From Sedimentibacter sp. zth1 (GTDB lineage: Bacteria > Bacillota > Clostridia > Tissierellales > Sedimentibacteraceae), in assembly GCF_017352195.1 (NCBI RefSeq), contig NZ_CP071445.1, forward strand, positions 558,001-622,000: DNA of 64,000 bases, read 5' to 3'. Positions 17,599 to 24,910 of the stretch are shown here, one piece after another. Under the pieces are notes generated by a model. The model did no database searches. It saw nothing but the letters and a program-made list of their open reading frames with translations, and was not told where the DNA came from. Position 1 is the stretch's first letter. The number at the start of each line of letters is the position of its first letter. Position numbers and translations under genes: made by a program.

Positions 17599-19215
17599 AT
17601 GAAAAAACTAATACTTTTAATATTAATAATATCAACATTAATGTTTAGTGCTTGTGGCAAAGAAGATTTACCATACACTATTGAAAAAATTGAAGCATCA
17701 GAAGAATCTGAATCAAAATATGTCATGTATGACCCAATTGATAAGATGGAAAACACAAAATGGCGTGATATGACTTTTGAATCATTTAAAACTAAGAATA
17801 TAATATATTGGTTTGATAACTCAGTTGAAATGGATAAAAGAGTAAAATATGTATCTGATACATATATGGTTATAAATTATTTAATAGAAAAATATAACTT
17901 AAATGAAATTCCAGAGTATTATATAAGCCCTGATTTCTATAACCATATTGAAAAGGATGCTGTATACCTTAAATTAGATGAAGAGAGCAGTTGTATAGAA
18001 GATTTCATAATTCAGACTATGTTTAAATTAACTGATACAAAGTGCAATTATGGGTTAATATATGGAATTTCAAAGTCTATTGAAGATGAATTAAATACAG
18101 TTGCAAGTAAACAGGAGATTATAGAAAATTCAGATATATCAACATTTATAGAAAAAAATACAGAGATTATGGATTTAACACTACCTGTATTTATAACAGA
18201 ATATTACAAAGAAGAAGATATAGAAAAGACAAAATATATAGCAAAAGATTTTGTTAAATATATATCTGAAAAGTATGGAGAGGACAAGCTTAAAGAGCTT
18301 CTATTAAGTTCATCGGAGTTAATACTTGACTTTGATAAGGAATACAAAATGTACTGCGATGAATGGCTAAAAAGTATAGGTTGCAATATAGCATTACAGG
18401 ACGAAACATTGCCTGTCAGATATGAGATATATGGTGATGAGCATTATCCGATTGCAATAGTAACAAAATGGATGACATATTGTTTTCATAGAGAATTTAA
18501 GGATGAATGTGCAGAAATAACAGGATATAACGGTACATATCAGAATATGAAAGAATGTATACATACACTTGAAAAAGATATGAAAGATGTAAGAGACTTC
18601 TGGCCAGGAGAGTATAAAAAAGAAAATGTAGAAGATTATGTGACCTATTTTTATAATATAAAAGAATTCATGGAATTCCCAGGTACTTCAAGTCTGTACA
18701 AAATAACTTGTTATAGTTTAATAGCATATTTACATGAATATACACATACTGTAACATTCGATATAAAAAATAATAATATAGGATTTATTCGTGAAGGAAT
18801 AGCGGAATATGGATTATACAAATTTAGCAACTATTATCAGAATAAACTAAAAATAAAAAGTATAAATGACATGAAAAATACAAATGACGAGGATGGTAAA
18901 AAAATCTATAAACTATTGAGTAAAAGTTATGGAGAAATTACTAATAACATTGATTATATAGATTTAAGTGAAGCGAATTTATATGTTTTATATAAAGAAC
19001 GTGGGAAGAGTTTTTTAGAAGATGAGATTTTTTGTAATTATTTGTTTGCTCCATTGTTTACAAATTATTTACTATCAAATTATGGTATAGATAAATTTGT
19101 AAGAGTATATAATAACTTTGCAGATTTTTATATATATTATCAAAAATCCTTTGAAGATATGAAACAGGAGTATATTGATTATTTATTTGAAAAATATGAG
19201 CCATATTATCAATAA
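17599..19215 (+). CDS. HEYTH zinc-peptidase-like lipoprotein
   Basis: A protein of 538 residues with a lipoprotein signal peptide and lipobox FSAC (Cys20), so it is tethered outside the membrane. HEYTH at 379-383, followed by EGIAEYG (Glu399/Glu403), fits a gluzincin-type zinc site: two His, the catalytic Glu380 and a downstream Glu ligand. The rest has no domain I can name. The ATG at 17599 is chosen because AGGAG precedes it and the signal peptide starts there; an in-frame ATG at 17545 would add 18 residues before the signal. Flanked by long non-coding stretches, it is probably monocistronic element cargo. Confidence 0.75.
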   Translation: MKKLILLILIISTLMFSACGKEDLPYTIEKIEASEESESKYVMYDPIDKMENTKWRDMTFESFKTKNIIYWFDNSVEMDKRVKYVSDTYMVINYLIEKYNLNEIPEYYISPDFYNHIEKDAVYLKLDEESSCIEDFIIQTMFKLTDTKCNYGLIYGISKSIEDELNTVASKQEIIENSDISTFIEKNTEIMDLTLPVFITEYYKEEDIEKTKYIAKDFVKYISEKYGEDKLKELLLSSSELILDFDKEYKMYCDEWLKSIGCNIALQDETLPVRYEIYGDEHYPIAIVTKWMTYCFHREFKDECAEITGYNGTYQNMKECIHTLEKDMKDVRDFWPGEYKKENVEDYVTYFYNIKEFMEFPGTSSLYKITCYSLIAYLHEYTHTVTFDIKNNNIGFIREGIAEYGLYKFSNYYQNKLKIKSINDMKNTNDEDGKKIYKLLSKSYGEITNNIDYIDLSEANLYVLYKERGKSFLEDEIFCNYLFAPLFTNYLLSNYGIDKFVRVYNNFADFYIYYQKSFEDMKQEYIDYLFEKYEPYYQ

Positions 19216-19356
19216 CTATTATTTAATTATTGATAATTTATTGTATGAATTAATAATTGAAAAATATAGTATGGGTACAATGATTTATCAAAATTGCTGA
19301 GATGAGGAAATTATTTTTCATGCACTCCAACATTTATTATAGAACACAAATAATTA

Positions 19357-19385
19357 TTGACATCCAAAAATAATTAGCTTACAAT
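19357..19385 (+). promoter_or_regulatory. Promoter of the marR-MATE operon
   Basis: TTGACA 19357-19362, 17-bp spacer, TACAAT 19380-19385. An imperfect dyad (TAGTTAGGTAAAACTA) follows the -10 and could be the autoregulatory MarR site. Confidence 0.6.
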
Positions 19386-19441
19386 AGTTAGGTAAAACTA
19401 ATTAGATAAAATTAACAATATAAAACATTTGGAGGTTTAAA

Positions 19442-19903
19442 ATGATAAACACAAAAAATGATAAGCGTGATATACGTGATGTAATGAAGAAATTTCATCA
19501 TGATATTGCTATTAATGATTTGAAAATATTATATAAATGTAATGCAAAATCTAAATTAACGTATAACAGCTTAATGTATTTGGATATTATAGGTGGAAAA
19601 AATGGAAAATACACAGCTTCTGATATTGCTAAAATACTTCATATTGAAAAACCATCAGTTACACAAAAGTTAAATATTCTTGAAAAAGCAGGATATATTT
19701 ATAAAAAGCAAAGTGAAGAAGATAAGAGGATTTTCTATTTATATGTAAAAGATAATGAAGATGATCAAGTTGAACAAGAATTCAAAAAATCAGACTATGC
19801 AGCAGAAAAAATGTTAAGAAAGAATTTTTCAGATGAAGATGTAAGTAAATTTTTTGATATGATTGAGTTTATGGGTGATGTTTTACTTAAACAAGAAGTA
19901 TGA
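19442..19903 (+). CDS. MarR family transcriptional regulator
   Basis: A protein of 153 residues with a MarR winged helix (about 35-105): YTASDIAKILHIEKPSVTQKLNILEKAGYI is the recognition region and EEDKRIFYLYV the wing. GGAGGT precedes the ATG. It is followed after 58 bases by a MATE transporter, the common pattern of a local repressor controlling a drug exporter. Element cargo. Confidence 0.88.
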   Translation: MINTKNDKRDIRDVMKKFHHDIAINDLKILYKCNAKSKLTYNSLMYLDIIGGKNGKYTASDIAKILHIEKPSVTQKLNILEKAGYIYKKQSEEDKRIFYLYVKDNEDDQVEQEFKKSDYAAEKMLRKNFSDEDVSKFFDMIEFMGDVLLKQEV

Positions 19904-19961
19904 TAAATGAAATAGTAAATATTAACATTTCAAAAATTTGGAATTACGGAAGGAATTAAAT

Positions 19962-21293
19962 ATGGATGAGAGACAGTTCGGCACATTACCATCAAAAACG
20001 GTATTTATAAAATTTGTTGTGCCAAGTATTTTAAGTATGGTTTTTTCATCGATTTATATGATAGTCGATGGTATTTTCGTAGGAAATTTAATAGGAAGTG
20101 ATGCACTTGCAGCGGTAAACTTAGTAATGCCAGCAGTTAGTATAATAATGGCAATAAGTAACATGATCGCAGTGGGATCTTCAGTAAAAGTATCTATAGC
20201 ATTAGGAGAAAAAAATTTTGATAAAGCAAACAAAATTTTTTCAACAAGTTTATTTGCAATTTTCTTAACAGCGTTAGGGTTTATGATAATAATGTTATTT
20301 TTTACTGATAACATTTTGAACTTCATAATTAAAGATAAAAATCTTATGAATATTGCAAGAGAGTACATAACAGTGTTTATAGTTTTTTTCCCAATTTGTA
20401 TGCCTTTGTTTGCTATGGATAATTTTACAAGAGCTTGTGGAAAAGCTAAATATAATATGTATATAAATATTGGAGTTTCAGTATTTAACATATTTTTAGA
20501 CTGGTTATTCCTTGTGGTTTTGCATGGTGGTATGAAGGAAGCAGCACTTGCAAGTTGTATAAGTATGAGTATTGGTGTTGTTTTTATGTTTATTCCCTTT
20601 ATTATGAAGAAAAATACTTTGAGATTTTCAAAGCCTAATCTTTCATTTAAAGAATTTTTAGGAATTTTATATTTGGGATTTTCAGACTTCTTTAATTCAA
20701 CAGCAAATTCAATCATAGCAATAGTTGTTAACGCCTTGTTACTTAGCTACGGTGGAGGTAATGGTGTTGCGGCTTATGCTATTATGATGTATATAAGTGG
20801 TATATTATTCTCTGTAATTTATGGAATGGCAGATTCTATGACTCCAGCTATTAGTTATAATGTTGGAGCAAAAAACATGGCGAAAACAAAAGAATTTTAT
20901 GGTATTTGCATAAAGTTTGCTATTACGGTATCTTTGGTATTAATACTCGTATTACAATTATTTCCTGAACAAATTGCAAGATTATTTGTAAAGGACAATA
21001 ATATGGAGGTTATAAGAATAGCAATAATGGCAATTAGACTTATGTCTATAATGTATATATTTGCAGCTATGTGTATTGTAATAAATGCTTTTCTGGTAGC
21101 TTTTGATATGGCTCGTGAATCAATAATTATTATGGCACTAAATTCAATAGTCTTCCCACTTTCGATAGTTTTCATAGCGGCAAAGCAATTCGGACTGAAT
21201 GGAATATATGCAACAAGTTCAATTTCATCATTCTTGGCATTTATTGTATCTATAATAATTTGGAAAAGAGTAAAAAAAGATAAATTTATTTAA
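19962..21293 (+). CDS. MATE family multidrug efflux transporter
   Basis: A protein of 443 residues with twelve membrane segments in two homologous halves; SILSMVFSSIYMIVDGIFVGNLIG is the MATE N-terminal motif. It exports cationic drugs or metabolites in exchange for Na+ or H+. The ATG at 19962 with GGAAGGA upstream is preferred over the TTG at 19938. A strong terminator follows. It forms an operon with the MarR gene. Confidence 0.9.
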   Translation: MDERQFGTLPSKTVFIKFVVPSILSMVFSSIYMIVDGIFVGNLIGSDALAAVNLVMPAVSIIMAISNMIAVGSSVKVSIALGEKNFDKANKIFSTSLFAIFLTALGFMIIMLFFTDNILNFIIKDKNLMNIAREYITVFIVFFPICMPLFAMDNFTRACGKAKYNMYINIGVSVFNIFLDWLFLVVLHGGMKEAALASCISMSIGVVFMFIPFIMKKNTLRFSKPNLSFKEFLGILYLGFSDFFNSTANSIIAIVVNALLLSYGGGNGVAAYAIMMYISGILFSVIYGMADSMTPAISYNVGAKNMAKTKEFYGICIKFAITVSLVLILVLQLFPEQIARLFVKDNNMEVIRIAIMAIRLMSIMYIFAAMCIVINAFLVAFDMARESIIIMALNSIVFPLSIVFIAAKQFGLNGIYATSSISSFLAFIVSIIIWKRVKKDKFI

Positions 21294-21377
21294 AGAAATC
21301 AGTTTTAGTATAATTATTAAATACGTTAAATGTAAAATTAAATTTCACTATTTTAGAAATGTTTATTTTACACAACT

Positions 21378-21410
21378 AAAATCCACTTCTATTTCGGAGT
21401 GGATTTTTTT
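21378..21410 (+). terminator. Terminator after the MATE gene
   Basis: A 10-bp stem (AAAATCCACT at 21378-21387, AGTGGATTTT at 21398-21407) with T7. Confidence 0.85.
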
Positions 21411-21495
21411 GTGTAAATTTAAATATATTAACACCAATGTGTAAGTTTAAGTAGCTAAATAATAAGGAGAATAAGAGAAATCTTACAAGCTAATT

Positions 21496-21729
21496 TTGAA
21501 TAAAGAATATGAAGATTTAACTAAAGTATTTTTATTGCTTCTTTCATGTGCAAATGAACTAACTACAAAAACATATAAATATGGTACAATAATTCATAAT
21601 TTGACAAATATAGTCAATTACTATATATTGATTGTAGAAATGTATTTGTATAGTTTTGGGGAAATTTTAAAAAAATTATACATAAAGACAGTAAAAAGAA
21701 ATAGTTTATTTAGTAAATTAAAAAATTAA
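21496..21729 (+). pseudogene. ORF remnant overlapping a promoter
   Basis: A 77-codon open frame from a TTG with no good ribosome site. Only the first 25 or so codons (NKEYEDLTKVFLLLLSCANEL) look like protein. The remainder runs through a duplicated promoter segment (21585-21660) and is unlikely to be selected as coding. Best read as the 5' stub of a decayed gene. Confidence 0.35.
21601..21629 (+). promoter_or_regulatory. Promoter in duplicated segment, copy 1
   Basis: TTGACA 21601-21606, 17-bp spacer, TATATT 21624-21629. It lies in a block of about 76 bp (21585-21660) almost identical to 22418-22493. It would drive the anchored-protein gene at 21743. Confidence 0.6.
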
Positions 21730-21742
21730 AAGGATGGTTAAA

Positions 21743-22273
21743 ATGGTAAAAAAAACAAATATTTTAAAAATCTTTATTCTGTTTATATCAATATGTTCTA
21801 TCATTCTTATTATTTTTTTAATAAATTTAAACAAAGGTGCTAATGTTAATAAATTTTTGTCAGAATTTTTAAATGAAAAAGAACATTTAGACGATAATAT
21901 TTATAAAAATTATAAAAAGTACGATTTTTTAGTAATATTAACTGGTAACAATTATAACAGGGAATGCTATAATTGTGTTGATAATAAGAAGGTTATAAAA
22001 GAATTCATTGAAATGATAAAAAAAGGGGAGCCTAAAAAATTAAATAAAAGAGAAAAAAATATTAAATTTTCTGATATACATGTAACAGTATATTTAAGTA
22101 TTCATGAGAATATGTATAATGAACAAATAATGTTTACTTTTGATAATTCAGAGCAATTTCGTTTAACTACACTTAATGATGAATTTAATAATGTTTATAA
22201 GTTAAAATATAAATTGGACGAAAATTTTTATAAATATTTTATAGAAAAGTATAATATGAAAAAAGAAAAATAA
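21743..22273 (+). CDS. Hypothetical membrane-anchored protein
   Basis: A protein of 176 residues: N-terminal anchor (about 8-30), then an exported domain rich in Lys, Asn, Tyr and Phe, with a CYNCVDNKKVIKEFIEMI stretch (two Cys three apart) near the middle. ATG 21743 is favoured over 21734 because AGGATGG lies 6-9 bases upstream of it. Family unknown. It resembles the 16546 gene only in layout. Confidence 0.55.
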   Translation: MVKKTNILKIFILFISICSIILIIFLINLNKGANVNKFLSEFLNEKEHLDDNIYKNYKKYDFLVILTGNNYNRECYNCVDNKKVIKEFIEMIKKGEPKKLNKREKNIKFSDIHVTVYLSIHENMYNEQIMFTFDNSEQFRLTTLNDEFNNVYKLKYKLDENFYKYFIEKYNMKKEK

Positions 22274-22433
22274 ACTATATTTTTGGTATATGAGAAACAT
22301 AGCACCCTCTTCTGTTTGCTATTTCACTTTTTATTATCACTAAGGCTTTTAATTTATGTTAATTAATAGCTTGTCACCTCTTTTGAAGTAGTAATAAATA
22401 TAATTTAAATTAATATATACAATAATTCAAAAT

Positions 22434-22462
22434 TTGACAAATATATGCAATTACTATATATT
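22434..22462 (+). promoter_or_regulatory. Promoter in duplicated segment, copy 2
   Basis: TTGACA 22434-22439, 17-bp spacer, TATATT 22457-22462, within the second copy (22418-22493). It drives only a broken reading frame. Confidence 0.55.
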
Positions 22463-22498
22463 GATTGTAGAAATGTATTTGTATAATTTGGGGGTATT

Positions 22499-22681
22499 AT
22501 GAAAATATCGAAATATGATCATACAAGATTTGCTATAGTTAAAGCACCACAACTTTATTGTGCTATGGGTAATAAAAAGAAAATATAGTGTTTAGATTAC
22601 TATATAAAAAATAATAAAGATATAGAAATTATATTAGGTGATGTAAAAAAATATGTAACAAGATCTTTAGGGAAATTTTAA
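22499..22681 (+). pseudogene. Short ORF broken by an in-frame TAG
   Basis: The ATG at 22499 follows GGGGG and opens 29 codons (MKISKYDHTRFAIVKAPQLY...) to a TAG at 22586-22588. The same frame continues for 30 more codons to TAA 22679-22681 (LDYYIKNNKDIEIILGDVKKYV). This looks like the start of a gene with a nonsense mutation and lost 3' end. Family not recognised. Confidence 0.45.
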
Positions 22682-22756
22682 GAAATAACTTAGATTTTGT
22701 GTCTAAAGTTATACACTAAAACCATAAAACAAAAAATTTGAGTTTAAACTAAAGAG

Positions 22757-22780
22757 TAAGTGCACCCACTTGCTTTTTTT
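22757..22780 (+). terminator. Terminator upstream of the recombinase module
   Basis: A 7-bp stem GTAAGTG/CACTTGC (one G-T pair), loop CACC, then T7. It is followed at once by palindrome copy 2 (about 22776-22802). Confidence 0.65.
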
Positions 22781-22802
22781 GTATGCAAAATTAACACAAA
22801 AA
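22776..22802. repeat. AT-rich palindrome, copy 2
   Basis: It has the same TTTTTGTATGCAAAATTAA block as at 17218, ending CACAAAAA instead of TACAAAAA. The inverted repeat survives through a G-U pair. Confidence 0.6.
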
Positions 22803-22862
22803 AACTGTGATTATTCTAAAATATAAACATAAGATTATAATAATACATGGGAGGTGTATATA

Positions 22863-22988
22863 TTGAAAAAAACAGCTATTTCTACTATAGTTGTAAAGAA
22901 TAAGTTTGTTTCAAAAACTAAAGAGGAGAGGGAAGAAAATATTGCCAATATTATCGCAAGAATTATTAATTCCGAAAACTATGCATAG
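22863..22988 (+). CDS. Small protein, 41 aa, upstream of the recombinase
   Basis: GGGAGGTG (22850-22857) lies 5 bases before a TTG at 22863 that opens 41 codons to TAG 22986-22988. The product is basic at the start and then helical (KTKEEREENIANIIARIINSENYA), with no membrane segment. The clear ribosome site and its position directly ahead of the recombinase suggest a real gene. It is a candidate accessory factor for the recombinase, such as a directionality factor; this is inference only. Confidence 0.6.
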   Translation: MKKTAISTIVVKNKFVSKTKEEREENIANIIARIINSENYA

Positions 22989-22997
22989 AATTTATTG

Positions 22998-23049
22998 ACA
23001 CAAATCGTTTATAAATATATAACTTAATAAACGATTTGTGTTCCTTTTT
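22998..23049 (+). terminator. Hairpin between the 41-aa gene and the recombinase, copy 2
   Basis: A perfect 14-bp stem (ACACAAATCGTTTA at 22998-23011, its complement at 23028-23041), loop of 16 bases, followed by TCCTTTTTT. The recombinase ribosome site starts one or two bases later, so this can act as a terminator or attenuator for the recombinase. It is nearly identical to the stem at 17172-17214. Confidence 0.7.
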
Positions 23050-23063
23050 TGAAGGGGGCATTT

Positions 23064-24662
23064 ATGAATAGAGTAGCAATATACGTCAGATTGTCTGATG
23101 AAGATATTGTAAAAAAAGGTGATGAAAGTGAAAGTATTATTAATCAAAAAATGATGCTAACGGATTATGCTGTTAACTTGGGTTGGCATATTGTACAGAT
23201 TTATGTTGACGAAGATTATTCAGGCGTTGATACTAACAGGAGCCGACCAAGCTTTGAAATGCTAGTTAAAGATGCTGAAAGAGGGAAATTTGATACTATA
23301 CTTTGTAAGTCACAGAGCAGATTTACAAGAAGCCTTGAGGTTTTAGAAAAATATGTCCATAAAAAATTTCCTGAATGGGGTATCAGATTTGTAACATTAG
23401 TAGATAAGGCAGATTCATCAGATAAAGCAAACAAAAAATCAAGACAGATAAATGGACTTGTAAATGAATGGTATGTAGAAGATTTATCAAATGACATAAA
23501 GAATGTTTTACGAAAGAAAATGGAAAATGGACAGTTTATTGGTTCTTGGGCACCATATGGTTATAAAAAAGCAAAAGAGGATGGACATAAATTAGTAGTA
23601 GACGAATATGCAGCTGAGGTTATAAGAATGATATTCAGATTGTATATTGAAGGCTATGGAGTTACTAGAATAGTTAAAATACTAAACGAAAAAGGTATTG
23701 ATAAGCCATCAATTTATATGAGAAAAACCGGAGAAAATTTTCCTGTCAGATCTAAAAATGAATTTTGGAGTGATTATATAATTTACAGAATTTTACGAAA
23801 TGAAGTTTATATAGGCACGCTAACTCAGGGAAAACTAACAACAGTAAGCTATAAAAACAGTAAGCTTGTTCATAAGAATAGGGATGATTGGGTTGTTGTA
23901 AAAAATAATCATGAACCAATAATTGATGAAAAAGATTTCTATATTGTTCAATATACAATGGATAAGAAAAGAAGAACTGTAAAATGTGATGAAAATATTG
24001 ATAACATTGGAAAGACTCATTTATTTGCCACGAAAGTAAAATGTGCTGTATGCAATGGTCCTATGGTGAAAACAGTGATTAATAATGGTCACGGAAAGAA
24101 GTATCCATATCTTAGATGTAAAAATCATATAACTTTTGCAAAGGCTGTTTGTCCTGTGCCGAATAGAATAAATTATAATGAACTAATAAAAGTTGTAGAG
24201 GAAGAACTTAGAAAAATACTTAATAAGTATTTGAACAATAATACTGTTATAAATAGTGCATGCAATAAAATCAGCAGATTCAACTATTCTGGTATGATTG
24301 ATAAGCTTGAGAAAAAAATTAATAATATTGATGAAGATATTAGGATAAAAAATAATGCTATAGCTAATCTATATATAGATAAGGTAAATAATATTATAAA
24401 TATTAATAGATATAACTCTATATCAGGTATTATTGAAGGTGAAATTAAGAAGCTTGAAAGAAATAAAAGTAGCACAAAACAAGAAATAGACAGACTAAAT
24501 GAATTAAAAGAAAAACAGGTTGACATAAGTACAGTAGTTAGTCAATTCAATTTAAATAATGGGCTTACACATCAGATTGTTCAAGAAACTATAGAAAATA
24601 TTGAAATAGGGCTAAAAAACAATGATGGTAAAAGAGATATAACAATACAATGGAAAATATAA
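23064..24662 (+). CDS. Large serine recombinase
   Basis: A protein of 532 residues. N-terminal resolvase catalytic domain with the nucleophile Ser11 in VAIYVRLSDED and the conserved DEDYSGVDTNRSRPSFEMLV and SQSRFTRS stretches. Then comes the Recombinase domain (about 160-270, WAPYGYKKA and EVIRMIFRLY), a zinc-ribbon domain (Cys327 and Cys330, second pair near 355-370) and a long coiled coil (about 395-485). These are the parts of a large serine integrase that joins attP and attB. ATG 23064 follows GAAGGGGG; an in-frame TTG at 23049 lies in the U tract and is unlikely. It ends 24 bases before the attR core and is the presumed recombinase of the yunB element. Confidence 0.93.
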   Translation: MNRVAIYVRLSDEDIVKKGDESESIINQKMMLTDYAVNLGWHIVQIYVDEDYSGVDTNRSRPSFEMLVKDAERGKFDTILCKSQSRFTRSLEVLEKYVHKKFPEWGIRFVTLVDKADSSDKANKKSRQINGLVNEWYVEDLSNDIKNVLRKKMENGQFIGSWAPYGYKKAKEDGHKLVVDEYAAEVIRMIFRLYIEGYGVTRIVKILNEKGIDKPSIYMRKTGENFPVRSKNEFWSDYIIYRILRNEVYIGTLTQGKLTTVSYKNSKLVHKNRDDWVVVKNNHEPIIDEKDFYIVQYTMDKKRRTVKCDENIDNIGKTHLFATKVKCAVCNGPMVKTVINNGHGKKYPYLRCKNHITFAKAVCPVPNRINYNELIKVVEEELRKILNKYLNNNTVINSACNKISRFNYSGMIDKLEKKINNIDEDIRIKNNAIANLYIDKVNNIININRYNSISGIIEGEIKKLERNKSSTKQEIDRLNELKEKQVDISTVVSQFNLNNGLTHQIVQETIENIEIGLKNNDGKRDITIQWKI

Positions 24663-24670
24663 ATTTTGTT

Positions 24671-24715
24671 AAGCTTATTCTTTAGCTAACTAATGATATA
24701 CAAGTAACAAATAAC
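24671..24715. other. attR: right junction of the yunB-intervening element
   Basis: The core TAACTAATGA is at 24687-24696. The left arm (element) holds AGCTTATT (24672-24679); the right arm (yunB) holds ACAAATAAC (24707-24715). On circularisation, AGCTTA (24672-24677) and TAAGCT (13187-13192) would lie 15-20 bases either side of one centre. In intact yunB, GTTATTAGT and ACAAATAAC flank almost the same centre. Confidence 0.78.
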
Positions 24716-24790
24716 GTGTTGCTTTCAGAAATAGTAATTATTGGTGATGTGCCGGAATCATTTACACAATTTCCATTAAATAATAGGTAA
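24698..24790 (+). pseudogene. yunB: YunB C-terminal part (separated 3' segment)
   Basis: Reading in the phase set by the core (GA|T, then ATA CAA GTA) gives IQVTNNVLLSEIVIIGDVP and a short tail to TAA 24788-24790, 30 codons. It matches the conserved C-terminal strand of YunB (B. subtilis has VVTNNVPVSIKAVQGEVP in this place, from memory). There is no start codon or ribosome site of its own. It is the missing 3' part of the gene starting at 12628. Confidence 0.85.
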
Positions 24791-24825
24791 ATAGCGGAAT
24801 TTCAATGGAGATAGTCAACATGATA

Positions 24826-24852
24826 TTGACAATAAAAATGTATTAGTATAAA
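24826..24852 (+). promoter_or_regulatory. Probable hflX promoter
   Basis: TTGACA 24826-24831 and TATAAA 24847-24852 with a 15-bp spacer, shorter than ideal. Located just after the yunB 3' segment. Confidence 0.45.
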
Positions 24853-24910
24853 CTACATATATAGTCAAATAATATAATTAGTAATAAAATCTATATATGA
24901 GGGGTAATTA

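Larger units (their letters stand above)
13176..24696 (+). mobile_element. Serine-recombinase element inserted in yunB, about 11.5 kb
   Basis: The borders are the 10-bp repeat TAACTAATGA at both yunB junctions. The right end encodes a large serine recombinase (23064-24662) that stops 24 bases before the attR core. Cargo from left to right: ABC exporter pair, zinc-ribbon membrane protein, three small membrane or anchored hypothetical proteins, HEYTH lipoprotein, MarR regulator, MATE transporter, gene debris, another anchored protein, a 41-codon ORF and the recombinase. No phage head, tail, lysis or replication genes and no conjugation genes are visible. It resembles non-prophage intervening elements such as gin. 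That it is excised by its own recombinase in the mother cell is inference. Confidence 0.85.

Noticed and set aside
21496-21729. A 77-codon protein-coding gene
   Set aside because: Two thirds of it is a duplicated promoter block and it has no ribosome site; listed only as a remnant.
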